Assembly (NCBI RefSeq): GCF_014655715.1
Contig: NZ_BNBM01000024.1
Span: 62,001-126,000 of the forward strand
Length of the DNA: 64,000 nt
DNA from: Streptomyces lanatus
Lineage (GTDB): Bacteria; Actinomycetota; Actinomycetes; Streptomycetales; Streptomycetaceae
Direction of reading: 5' to 3'
Below, one piece after another: positions 55,198 to 63,470 of this stretch. The notes below the pieces were generated by a model. That model was given only the letters and a program-made list of their open reading frames with translations, was not told the DNA's origin and ran no database searches. The position numbers and the translations under genes were made by a program. How positions within the stretch are numbered: the first letter of the stretch is position 1; every line of letters starts with the position of its first letter.

Positions 55198-56308
55198 TCC
55201 GACGGACCCCACGGCCCAGGTCGTGTCCGGGGACGCCCTCGCGGGCTACCTGCGCGCCCAGGCCACGGAGTTCCTGCGAGCCCTGCGGCTGCACCGGGAG
55301 ACCGGCGGCGACGGAGGTGCCCCGGCGCGGGGGAAGGCCCGCCCCGGGGAGAACGGCTCGCAGGAGTCCGTCGACGCCGCCCGGGCCCTGCGCCGCTCGG
55401 CCCGCCGCGTCAGCGCCAGCCTGCACACCTTCCGCCCGCTGCTGGACGCCGACTGGTCCGAGGCCATCCGCCCCGAACTGGCCTGGCTGTCCGGCACGCT
55501 GGCGATGGAACACGCCTACGCGGCCCGCCTGGAGCGCCTGCTGCTGGCGCTGCACCGGCTGTCGGGGGCGACGGTACTGCCGGCGCAGACGGGCGCCGTC
55601 GGCATGCCCGCCGCCGCGGACGCCCAGAAGACGGCGACCGTGGACGCCGCCGCGCCCAGCCACCCCGCGGCCACCCCGGAGCGCGGCAACCTCACAGTGG
55701 GCGCCGCCAAAGCGGGCGCCCTGCTCGAACGCCAGCTGACCCTGGCCCGGACCCGCGCCCACTCCACCGCCCTCCAGGCCCTCGGCTCCTCCCGCTTCCA
55801 CGCCGTCGCGGACAACATCGCCGTACTGGCCAGCGAGGTCCCGCTCACCCCGGCCGCCGCCACCGCCGACCTGCGCCCCCTCGCGGCAGCGGCCGAGGAG
55901 CGGCTCACCGACGCGGTGGCGGCGCTGCCGCTGGTGACCGCGGGCAGTCCGTACAACGCCGAGGCCCTCATCCACGGCCTCTCCCCGGACCCGGCCCCGC
56001 ATCCGCAGGACGCGCCCTGGCACCAGGTCCGCCTGCTGCTGCGGCTGCACCGCTACGCCCGCGAGGTCCTCCACGGCGACAACTGCCCGGTGGACGTACG
56101 GCTGCTGGCGTCCGGGCAGGCCCTCAACCGGCACCGCGACGCCTCCGAGGCGTCCGCCGCCGCGGCCCAGGCCGCCCGCACCCCGCGCATCGCCCCGGCG
56201 ACGGCATACGCCCTGGGCGTCCTGCACGCCGACCAGCGGCACGAGGTGGAGGCGGCACGCTTCGCGTTCCAGCAGTCCTGGCAGATGCAGACGGTGGGCA
56301 CGCCCTAG
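55178..56308 (+). CDS. CHAD-domain protein
   Basis: 376 residues from GTG 55178, with GGAGGCGCC upstream inside the ppk 3' end. A long helical protein with conserved His/Arg-rich stretches such as VHQVR-like DAARALRRSARRVSASLHTFRPLL and HQVRLLLRLHRYAREVL. CHAD domains bind polyphosphate through basic grooves; coupling to ppk supports this. It overlaps the convergent Nudix gene by four bases. Confidence 0.93.
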   Translation: MAQQHLDPTDPTAQVVSGDALAGYLRAQATEFLRALRLHRETGGDGGAPARGKARPGENGSQESVDAARALRRSARRVSASLHTFRPLLDADWSEAIRPELAWLSGTLAMEHAYAARLERLLLALHRLSGATVLPAQTGAVGMPAAADAQKTATVDAAAPSHPAATPERGNLTVGAAKAGALLERQLTLARTRAHSTALQALGSSRFHAVADNIAVLASEVPLTPAAATADLRPLAAAAEERLTDAVAALPLVTAGSPYNAEALIHGLSPDPAPHPQDAPWHQVRLLLRLHRYAREVLHGDNCPVDVRLLASGQALNRHRDASEASAAAAQAARTPRIAPATAYALGVLHADQRHEVEAARFAFQQSWQMQTVGTP

Positions 56309-56730
56309 GCGCCACTGTCCGCGATGGCGATGAGCGCGGCGGTGATCAGGCTCCGGTCCCTCTCGTGTGTGAGTCGTTCATCGGCTTCGGCGGGCTTGAG
56401 CCAGATGAGGTCGGTGACCTCGTCGTTGGGTTCGAAGCCTCCGTCCGCCGCCTCCGCCACCCAGTAGGAGACCTCTTTGGGGCGGCCCTGGTGGTCGATG
56501 TACCGGGCCGAGGGGAGCTGCTCCCCGAGGCGGCACTCGTAGCCGGTCTCCTCCAGCACCTCACGCCGGGCCGCCTCCTCGGTCGTCTCGCCCGGCTTGA
56601 GCTTGCCCTTGGGCCAGGACCAGTCGTCCCACTTGGGCCGGTAGACCAGAGCCAGCTCCAGCCCGGCCGCCGAGCGGCGCCACAACACGCAGCCTGCCGC
56701 AAGCACCACATCTCGCCTCATGGCTTCCAT
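56305..56730 (-). CDS. Nudix hydrolase
   Basis: About 141 residues from ATG 56730; ATG 56721 is an alternative. The Nudix box GKLKPGETTEEAARREVLEE followed by TGY is intact. The fold starts VVLAAGCVLWRR. It resembles MutT/DIPP-like housecleaning enzymes; position beside ppk and CHAD could point to polyphosphate or inositol-pyrophosphate substrates, which is inference. Confidence 0.9.
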   Translation of the reverse strand: MEAMRRDVVLAAGCVLWRRSAAGLELALVYRPKWDDWSWPKGKLKPGETTEEAARREVLEETGYECRLGEQLPSARYIDHQGRPKEVSYWVAEAADGGFEPNDEVTDLIWLKPAEADERLTHERDRSLITAALIAIADSGA

Positions 56731-57212
56731 GGTGACGCGCACTCGGGCTCCCCTCGCTCCCAACAGGCCACGCCCAGTACGAGCGACATACGCTCGACCC
56801 ATGACCTGACGCATTTAGGACATCCACCGGCGAAAGGCCCGTCCCCGTGTCCGAAAACGGCCACTCCGACACCACGACGCCGTCGAGCCTCGGCACCCAT
56901 ACCTCGATCGCGGCGAAGGTCTTGGCGCCGATCGGCGGGAACGCGGGCGTCCGGCTGCGCAGAGCGGGTGTTTCCGGTGGATGGGGTCGGTATCGCACCG
57001 TATCCACAACGTGAGCTTTCCGTTACCTCACCGCACCGTCCCCAGGGGTTCACCCCTCGTTCATTTGCGCCCATCGGCTCCTTCACCTGTTCTGCCTACT
57101 TTCGGCCGTACAAGATGACGGACCGCGCCCTGGGGGGACGAGTCCTTCATCGCCAAAGTCTTCGCACGCCGCCGGAATTCAGGACGGCGGCTCCTGGAAG
57201 GAATTCCCTCAA
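56731..57212. other. Long pstS upstream region
   Basis: 482 bases between the Nudix start and pstS. No gene is supported. It holds the PHO box at 57047-57090 and the pstS promoter; the part from 56740 to 57000 shows nothing I can name. Confidence 0.6.
57047..57090 (+). promoter_or_regulatory. PHO box upstream of pstS
   Basis: Four tandem 11-base units: GGTTCACCCCT, CGTTCATTTGC, GCCCATCGGCT, CCTTCACCTGT. Units 1, 2 and 4 carry TTCA at the same position, the hallmark of PhoP direct repeats. It ends 122 bases before the pstS start. Confidence 0.85.
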
Positions 57213-58337
57213 GTGAAGCTTCAGCGCAAGAACCGGCGTGCCCTCGCCCTCGGCGCTCTCGCCGTCTCCGGCGCCCTGGCCCTCACGGCGTGCGGCTCCG
57301 ACGACACGGGCAACACCAGCGGTGGCGACTCCTCCGCCAGCGCCGACGCCAGCAACATCAAGTGCGACGACGCCTCGGGCCAGGTTCTCGCCGACGGCTC
57401 CTCCGCGCAGAAGAACGCCGTCGACGCGTGGGTCAAGCAGTTCTCGTCCGCGTGCAAGGTCGAGATCAACTACAAGGCCGGCGGTTCCGGCGCGGGCGTC
57501 ACCGCGTTCACCCAGGGCCAGATCCCGTGGGCCGGTTCCGACTCGGCGCTGAAGCCCGAAGAGGTCACGGCCTCCCAGAAGGTCTGCTCCGGCGGCCAGG
57601 GCATCGACCTGCCGATGGTCGGCGGCCCGATCGCGGTCGGCTACAACGTCCCGGGTGCCGACAACCTCGTCCTGGACGCCTCGACGATCGCCAAGATCTT
57701 CGACAGCAAGATCACCAACTGGAACGACCCGGCGATCGCGAAGCTGAACCCCGACGCGAAGCTGCCCAACCTCAAGATCCAGGCGTTCCACCGCTCGGAC
57801 GAGTCCGGCACCACGGACAACTTCACCAAGTACCTGATCGCCACCGCCAAGAAGGACTTCCCCTACGAGGGCGGCAAGGCCTGGCAGGCCAAGGGCGGCC
57901 AGTCCGCTCCGCAGTCCGCCGGTGTCGCGGCCCAGGTCAAGCAGACCGCCGGCGCGATCGGCTACTTCGAGCTGTCGTACGCCAAGGACGGCATCAAGAC
58001 GGTCAAGATCGACACCGGCGCCTCCGCCCCGGTCGAGGCGACCGTGGACAACGCCACCAAGGCCATCGCCGACGCCAAGGTCGTCGGCACCGGCAAGGAC
58101 CTCGCCCTGGAGCTGAACTACAGCACCAAGGCCGACGGCGCCTACCCGATGGTCCTGGTGACGTACGAGATCGTCTGCGACAAGGGCAACAAGGCCGACA
58201 CCCTGCCCGCCGTCAAGGCGTTCCTGCGCTACGCCGCCTCCGAGGACGGCCAGAAGATCCTCGCGGAGAACGACTACGCGCCGATGCCCGAGGACATCAT
58301 CGCCAAGGTCCGTACCACCGTCGACTCCCTGAGCTGA
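57213..58337 (+). CDS. pstS: Phosphate-binding lipoprotein PstS
   Basis: 374 residues from GTG 57213 after GGAAGGAATT. A lipoprotein signal ends at ALTACGS (lipobox LTAC, Cys27). The mature part has the phosphate-binding pattern ADGSSAQKNAVDAW and GGSGAGVTAF, and later IPWAGSDSAL and RSDESGTTDNFTKYL. It captures phosphate for the PstCAB transporter. PhoP control is shown by the PHO box. A terminator-like hairpin follows. Confidence 0.96.
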   Translation: MKLQRKNRRALALGALAVSGALALTACGSDDTGNTSGGDSSASADASNIKCDDASGQVLADGSSAQKNAVDAWVKQFSSACKVEINYKAGGSGAGVTAFTQGQIPWAGSDSALKPEEVTASQKVCSGGQGIDLPMVGGPIAVGYNVPGADNLVLDASTIAKIFDSKITNWNDPAIAKLNPDAKLPNLKIQAFHRSDESGTTDNFTKYLIATAKKDFPYEGGKAWQAKGGQSAPQSAGVAAQVKQTAGAIGYFELSYAKDGIKTVKIDTGASAPVEATVDNATKAIADAKVVGTGKDLALELNYSTKADGAYPMVLVTYEIVCDKGNKADTLPAVKAFLRYAASEDGQKILAENDYAPMPEDIIAKVRTTVDSLS

Positions 58338-58344
58338 CCTGAGC

Positions 58345-58379
58345 GTGCGGTCCGGTCCCCCAGCGGGACCGGACCGCAC
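58345..58379 (+). terminator. Hairpin between pstS and pstC
   Basis: GTGCGGTCCGGTCCC (58345-58359) and GGGACCGGACCGCAC (58365-58379), perfect 15-base stem and 5-base loop. Likely reduces transcription into pstCAB so that PstS is made in excess. Confidence 0.8.
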
Positions 58380-58441
58380 CGTCCGGTGCACCGCCGCCAG
58401 GAGCCGCACACCACGTACGGTTCCGCAGACCGGAGAACCCG

Positions 58442-59446
58442 ATGGACACAACACAGATAGCTGACGCACCTCCCCCCACCCCCCAGCCGTCCGCGGGCGA
58501 GCAGAAGCGCGCCGCCCGTGGTGCCACCCGTCCCGGAGACCGGATCTTCCTCGGTCTGTCCCGCGGTTCGGGCATTCTGCTGTTGGTGATCATGGCCGCG
58601 ATCGCGGGCTTCCTCACCTACCGCGCCGTCCTCGCCATCAGTAAGGACGAGGGCAACTTCCTCACGACCTTCGAGTGGAACACCGGTGTCAACCCGCCGG
58701 TCTTCGGCATCGCGGTCCTGGCCTACGGCACGATCGTCTCCTCGATCATCGCCATGGTCATCGCGGTCCCCGTCGCCGTCGCCATCGCGCTGTTCCTCAC
58801 CCACTACGCCCCGCGCAGGCTGAGCGGTCCCATCGCCTATGTGATCGACCTGCTCGCCGCCGTGCCGTCCATCGTGTACGGCCTGTGGGGCGCCCTGATC
58901 CTGGTGCCGAACCTGAACGGCCTGTTCGGCTGGCTCAACGACTACCTCGGCTGGACCGGCATCTTCGACTGGCAGGGCGGCGCCGCCCGCTCCATGCTCA
59001 CCGTCGGCATCCTGCTCGCGATCATGATCCTCCCGATCATCACCAACGTGAGCCGCGAGGTCTTCCGCCAGGTCCCGCAGATGCACGAGGAGGCGGCCCT
59101 GGCGCTCGGCGCCACCCGCTGGGAAGTGATCCGCATGTCGGTCCTCCCCTTCGGCCGCTCCGGCGTGATCTCCGCCTCGATGCTCGGCCTCGGCCGCGCG
59201 CTCGGCGAGACGATGGCCGTCGCGACCGTGCTCTCCCCCGACTTCCTGATCCACGCCAGCCTGCTCGACCCGGGCGGCGGCACCTTCGCCCAGAACATCG
59301 CCAGCAAGTTCAGTGAGGCCACCGAGTTCGGACGGGACGCGCTGATCGCCTCCGGTCTGGTCCTGTTCGTCATCACCCTGCTGGTCAACGGCGCGGCCCG
59401 CGCGATCATCGCCCGCCGCAAGGAGTACTCGGGGGCCAACGCATGA
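58442..59446 (+). CDS. pstC: Phosphate ABC permease PstC
   Basis: 334 residues, six TM helices, with the binding-protein-dependent transport signature EEAALALGATRWEVIRMSVLP facing the ATPase. It ends with ATGA shared with pstA. Forms the membrane channel with PstA. Confidence 0.96.
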   Translation: MDTTQIADAPPPTPQPSAGEQKRAARGATRPGDRIFLGLSRGSGILLLVIMAAIAGFLTYRAVLAISKDEGNFLTTFEWNTGVNPPVFGIAVLAYGTIVSSIIAMVIAVPVAVAIALFLTHYAPRRLSGPIAYVIDLLAAVPSIVYGLWGALILVPNLNGLFGWLNDYLGWTGIFDWQGGAARSMLTVGILLAIMILPIITNVSREVFRQVPQMHEEAALALGATRWEVIRMSVLPFGRSGVISASMLGLGRALGETMAVATVLSPDFLIHASLLDPGGGTFAQNIASKFSEATEFGRDALIASGLVLFVITLLVNGAARAIIARRKEYSGANA

Positions 59447-60501
59447 GCACCGCACCCTCCCACGCCGGCAAGCGCAGCAGCACCCTGCAGGGCGGCCGGC
59501 TGCCCAAGTGGGCTCCGTACGCCATCGCCGCCGGATCCCTCGCCCTGGGTATCGGCATCAGCGCCGCCGCCGGTCTGAGCAGCAGCATCCAGTGGGCGCT
59601 GATCGCCGCGATCCTGTACATCCTCGGTACGTATGTCGTCGCGGCCAAGGTCGAGAACCGCCGCCAGGCCAAGGACCGCGTCGTCACCTCGCTGGTGTGG
59701 GTCGCGTTCCTGCTCGCCGTGGTGCCGCTGGCCTCCCTGGTGTGGTCGACCGTGCAACGCGGGACGAAGGTCCTCGACGGCTACTTCCTCAGCCACTCGA
59801 TGGGCGTCGTCGCCGACTCGGAGACGGGCGGCGGCATCTACCACGCCATCCTCGGCACGCTCGAGCAGGTCGGCCTCGCCACCCTGATCGCCGCGCCGAT
59901 CGGTGTGCTCACCGCGATCTACCTGGTGGAGTACGGGCGGGGCAGCCTCGCCCGGGCCGTCACCTTCTTCGTCGACGTCATGACCGGCATCCCGTCGATC
60001 GTCGCCGGTCTGTTCATCCTCAGCATCATGCTGATGTTCGAGATGGAGCCCTTCGGGTTCGCCGGCTCCCTCGCGCTCGCGATCCTGATGATGCCGGTCG
60101 TCGTCCGCTCCACGGAGGAGATGCTCAAGCTCGTCCCGAACGAGCTGCGCGAGGCCTCGCTGGCGCTCGGCGTGCCGAAGTGGCGCACGATCCTGAAGGT
60201 GGTCCTGCCGACCTCGCTCGGCGGCATCACCACCGGCATCATGCTGTCCATCGCCCGAATCGCCGGTGAGACCGCGCCCGTGCTGCTGCTGGTGTTCGGC
60301 AGCAAGTTCATCAACTCCAACCCGTTCGAAGGCGCGCAGGCGTCGCTCCCTCTGTACATCTACCAGCAGTACGGATCGGGCGAGGCGGCTGCGTACGACC
60401 GCGCGTGGGCGGCGTCGCTGACGCTGATCGCGTTCATCATGATCCTCAACCTGGTGGCCCGCGGCCTTGCCCGCTGGAAGGCCCCCAAGACGGGCCGCTG
60501 A
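59443..60501 (+). CDS. pstA: Phosphate ABC permease PstA
   Basis: 352 residues; N-terminal about 90 residues hold two extra hydrophobic helices before the usual permease core. The EAA-type motif LREASLALGVPKWRTILKVVLP is present. Start overlaps the pstC stop by four bases. Partner of PstC. Confidence 0.96.
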   Translation: MSTAPSHAGKRSSTLQGGRLPKWAPYAIAAGSLALGIGISAAAGLSSSIQWALIAAILYILGTYVVAAKVENRRQAKDRVVTSLVWVAFLLAVVPLASLVWSTVQRGTKVLDGYFLSHSMGVVADSETGGGIYHAILGTLEQVGLATLIAAPIGVLTAIYLVEYGRGSLARAVTFFVDVMTGIPSIVAGLFILSIMLMFEMEPFGFAGSLALAILMMPVVVRSTEEMLKLVPNELREASLALGVPKWRTILKVVLPTSLGGITTGIMLSIARIAGETAPVLLLVFGSKFINSNPFEGAQASLPLYIYQQYGSGEAAAYDRAWAASLTLIAFIMILNLVARGLARWKAPKTGR

Positions 60502-60549
60502 CGCGGCCATTGACGACAAGTCAGCGACCCGAAAGAAGCAGTGATTCCC

Positions 60550-61326
60550 ATGGCCAAGCGCATTGATGTCAGCGGCCTCAACGCCTACTACGGCTCCTTC
60601 CTCGCCATCGAGGACATCTCGATGACCGTCGAGCCGCGCTCCGTGACGGCCTTCATCGGCCCGTCCGGCTGCGGCAAGTCCACGTTCCTCCGCACCCTCA
60701 ACCGCATGCACGAGGTCACACCGGGCGGCCGGGTCGAGGGCAAGGTCATGCTCGACGACGAGAACCTCTACGGCACCGGGATCGACCCCGTGGCCGTGCG
60801 CCGCGAGGTCGGCATGGTGTTCCAGCGCCCGAACCCGTTCCCCACGATGTCGGTCTACGACAACGTCGCGGCCGGCCTGAGGCTGAACGGCTCGTACAAG
60901 AAGTCGCAGCTGGACGACGTGGTCGAGAAGTCCCTCAAGGGCGCCAACCTCTGGAACGAGGTCAAGGACCGCCTGAACAAGCCGGGCTCGGGCCTCTCCG
61001 GCGGCCAGCAGCAGCGCCTGTGCATCGCGAGGGCGATCGCGGTGGAGCCGAAGGTCCTGCTCATGGACGAGCCCTGCTCCGCCCTGGACCCGATCTCCAC
61101 CCTCGCCATCGAGGACCTGATCGGTGAGCTCAAGGAGCGCTTCACGATCGTCATCGTGACGCACAACATGCAGCAGGCGGCGCGTGTCTCGGACCGTACG
61201 GCCTTCTTCAACCTGGCGGCCGTCGGCCAGCCCGGCAAGCTGATCGAGATCGACGACACGGAGCGCATCTTCTCCAACCCGTCGGTCCAGGCCACGGAGG
61301 ACTACATCTCCGGCCGCTTCGGCTGA
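60550..61326 (+). CDS. pstB: Phosphate ABC ATPase PstB
   Basis: 258 residues from ATG 60550 (MAKRIDVSGLNAYYG); GTG 60541 is an alternative. Walker A GPSGCGKSTFLR, signature LSGGQQQRLCIARA, Walker B VLLMDEPCSALDP, H-loop VTHNMQQAARV. Energises PstCA. Two hairpins follow. Confidence 0.97.
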   Translation: MAKRIDVSGLNAYYGSFLAIEDISMTVEPRSVTAFIGPSGCGKSTFLRTLNRMHEVTPGGRVEGKVMLDDENLYGTGIDPVAVRREVGMVFQRPNPFPTMSVYDNVAAGLRLNGSYKKSQLDDVVEKSLKGANLWNEVKDRLNKPGSGLSGGQQQRLCIARAIAVEPKVLLMDEPCSALDPISTLAIEDLIGELKERFTIVIVTHNMQQAARVSDRTAFFNLAAVGQPGKLIEIDDTERIFSNPSVQATEDYISGRFG

Positions 61327-61332
61327 CAGACC

Positions 61333-61407
61333 CCTCGCGGTGCTGCATGGCGGTGCCACCGCGAGGCAGATAAAGGGCCCGCCCCCTGGCTCCCGGGGGG
61401 CGGGCCC
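61333..61407 (+). terminator. Double hairpin after pstB
   Basis: First stem CCTCGCGGTG/CACCGCGAGG (61333-61342, 61357-61366); second stem GGGCCCGCCCCC/GGGGGCGGGCCC (61375-61386, 61396-61407). Together the operon terminator, and probably also that of the convergent small gene. Confidence 0.8.
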
Positions 61408-61425
61408 GCGTCTGTGTGTCTTCCC

Positions 61426-61605
61426 TCACCCCCGCAGATGCCCCCGCGCATCGTCCCTGGCCAGGCTCCGCGCCCGTCTCGCCGGTCCGCGCCAGCCGCA
61501 GACGCACTGCGCCGTACAGAAGGGCCCCTTCTCCACCATCGTCGTGCGGTGCCCGGAGAAGCTGCCCTGTTTCGTGGGTGAGGTCGGTCCGTCCTGCTGT
61601 GCCAC
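61426..61605 (-). CDS. 59-residue Cys-containing small protein
   Basis: GTG at 61605; a -10-like TAACGT lies seven bases upstream, so it may be leaderless. Three cysteines in KGPFCTAQCVCGWRG are followed by RRARSLARDDARGH. The C-C-C-W pattern with basic helix suggests a zinc-ribbon-like fragment. Seen in Streptomyces as a conserved hypothetical, to my memory. Confidence 0.65.
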   Translation of the reverse strand: MAQQDGPTSPTKQGSFSGHRTTMVEKGPFCTAQCVCGWRGPARRARSLARDDARGHLRG

Positions 61606-61697
61606 GGTGACAACGTTACCCAAGGCAAGTAAGCGCCACTCCTCGGTGTGCGTGACGAGGGCACCTACCCGTCGTTAACCGGAACGACGAGGGGCCC

Positions 61698-62567
61698 ATG
61701 ACGGACGCACCGGCTGGGGGTAGACGGACGATGACGGAGCAGCGGCAGCACATCAGACGTGGGGCGGGCGTCGTGGCCGGGATCCTGTGCGTCTGCCTCG
61801 CGGGCAGCGGTTGCGCGGAGCGGGGCGCGGCGGTCGAGGACGCACACGGCGAGCGGGCGGTCGAGATCGTACGCCGCGCCGCCGACACTCTCTCCGCGGC
61901 CCGCAGCGCCAAGGCCCGTACCTCCATGGAGATGGCCACCGGCGGCACCCGCGTCACCATCCGCGGCGAGGGTGTGTACGACTTCCGCGGACAGCTCGGG
62001 CGCCTCAGGGTCCTGCTGCCCCAGGACCCCGCCGGCGCGACCGCGCACCGGCCGATCATGGAGCTGCTCGCTCCCGGCGCGCTGTTCATGAAGAACCGGG
62101 GCGCGGGCGTCCCCGCCGACAAATGGGTGCGCGTCGACACCCGGACCCTGTCCGACGGCAATCTCGTCACCGGCGGCGCCACCGATCCGTTCGTCGCCGC
62201 CGAGGTGCTGCGCGGGGTGCGCAGAGCGACGTATGTGGGCCAGACGGACGTCGCGGGTACGGCGGTGCGGCACTATCGCGGTACCGCTGACCTGGGCATC
62301 GCCGCGCAGGAGGCGACCAAGGGCAATGCGGACGCCCTCGCGGCGGCGGCGAAAGGGTTCGCCACGGATCAGGTGCCGTTCGACGTCTTCCTCGACGAGG
62401 ACGGCCGGATCCGCAAGGTCCGCCACCGGTTCAGCTTCGTCAACGGACAGCAGGGCGACGCCGTCGCCGTGGCCTCGACGACCCTGCTGTACGACTTCGG
62501 GGTCCGCACCGACGTACGGTTGCCCGACGGCGACGACATCTACGCCGGCAAGATCGCCGAGGAGTGA
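61698..62567 (+). CDS. Lipoprotein of the LolA/LppX-like style
   Basis: About 289 residues; ATG 61698 has GAGGGG close by, ATG 61731 is also possible. The signal ends in the lipobox LAGSGC. The mature part has a long beta-rich domain (SARSAKARTSMEMATGG, VRVDTRTLSDG, VRHRFSFVNG, STTLLYDFGV), the style of actinobacterial LppX/LprG or DUF-type lipoproteins that bind lipids. Function unknown. Confidence 0.85.
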   Translation: MTDAPAGGRRTMTEQRQHIRRGAGVVAGILCVCLAGSGCAERGAAVEDAHGERAVEIVRRAADTLSAARSAKARTSMEMATGGTRVTIRGEGVYDFRGQLGRLRVLLPQDPAGATAHRPIMELLAPGALFMKNRGAGVPADKWVRVDTRTLSDGNLVTGGATDPFVAAEVLRGVRRATYVGQTDVAGTAVRHYRGTADLGIAAQEATKGNADALAAAAKGFATDQVPFDVFLDEDGRIRKVRHRFSFVNGQQGDAVAVASTTLLYDFGVRTDVRLPDGDDIYAGKIAEE

Positions 62568-62686
62568 GGCTTGCCACAGTCGGCGTATGCGTGCGTGACG
62601 GGCGTCAAGAACTAGCCCGTCCGTGCCATGCGCGGTGTGTAGGCCGCTCCCTACTCTAGGAAGTCGGTAACGGCAGAGAAGAGGTG

Positions 62687-62896
62687 ATGCACGTGGCTCC
62701 GGTCGGCGGTACGGCAGTTCAGGACCACGTGGCCCTCGCCGAGATCGAGCTGTGCGGAGAGCTGATCATCGCGGCCTCGGCCGCCCGCGAGGAGCGGCTG
62801 AGTCTGGAAAGCATCGACGAGGTGCTGCGCGTCGCGGAGGAACGGGAAGGGCCCGCGGGCGTCAGGTCCGCAGCAGCCGGCCGATCGCCTTCGTAG
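62687..62896 (+). CDS. 69-residue helical protein convergent with csoR
   Basis: ATG 62687 (GTG one codon upstream) with GAAGAGGTG before it. The middle is two helices (ALAEIELCGELIIAASAAREE, LSLESIDEVLRVAEE). It overlaps the csoR 3' end by 35 bases on the opposite strand. In Streptomyces it is a conserved neighbour of csoR, to my memory. Function unknown. Confidence 0.7.
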   Translation: MHVAPVGGTAVQDHVALAEIELCGELIIAASAAREERLSLESIDEVLRVAEEREGPAGVRSAAAGRSPS

Positions 62897-63227
62897 CCTC
62901 CTCCACCTTCGCGTCGATCTCCGCACCGCCCTTGAGGGCCGCGTCGGCGACGCAGTGACGCAGGTGTTCCTCCAGGAGCTGGAGGGCGAAGGACTGCAGG
63001 GCCTTGGTCGAGGCGGAGACCTGAGTGAGTATGTCGATGCAGTAGACGTCCTCGTCGACCATGCGCTGCAGGCCCCGGATCTGGCCCTCGATCCGGCGCA
63101 GCCGCTTGAGATGCTCGTCCTTCTGCTTGTGATAACCGTGGACACCGCGGTCGTGATCGGTCACGATCTCCGCACCGGCCCCGGTCTCCTCGGAGGGCGC
63201 CGTCACACCGGCCTCGCTGGTCGTCAT
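62862..63227 (-). CDS. csoR: Copper-sensing repressor CsoR
   Basis: 121 residues, all helical. Cu(I) ligands Cys63, His88 and Cys92 (VYCIDIL, EEHLRHC) have the spacing of S. lividans CsoR (75/100/104). The first 30 residues are a flexible extension. CsoR leaves its operator when it binds Cu(I), turning on copper export. An operator lies 27 bases upstream. No copper ATPase or chaperone gene is next to it in this window. Confidence 0.95.
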   Translation of the reverse strand: MTTSEAGVTAPSEETGAGAEIVTDHDRGVHGYHKQKDEHLKRLRRIEGQIRGLQRMVDEDVYCIDILTQVSASTKALQSFALQLLEEHLRHCVADAALKGGAEIDAKVEEATKAIGRLLRT

Positions 63228-63253
63228 CGCGTCCTCCCGACGTAAACCGCTTC

Positions 63254-63274
63254 ATATACCCCTACTGGGTATAT
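63254..63274 (-). promoter_or_regulatory. CsoR operator
   Basis: ATATACCC (63254-63261), CTACT, GGGTATAT (63267-63274): perfect 8-base arms and 5-base spacer, the TACCC(C)-N-GGGTA pattern of CsoR sites. A further half-site GGGTATA occurs at 63291-63297. Confidence 0.85.
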
Positions 63275-63470
63275 CGTACCGAACTTTGCTGGGTATAGGC
63301 CCTGTGGCCGGTGCCGCGACCGGCCGATCACGCTGGACTGGACCACTGGGCAGCCCCCGTGCCGACCACTGTGAACGATGGGCGACACTGGAGGACGGCC
63401 CATTAGCCGTGGCCGGATGATGCACTTAGCATCAGCCTGACCGAAACCGATGCTTCTTGAGGACCCTCAC

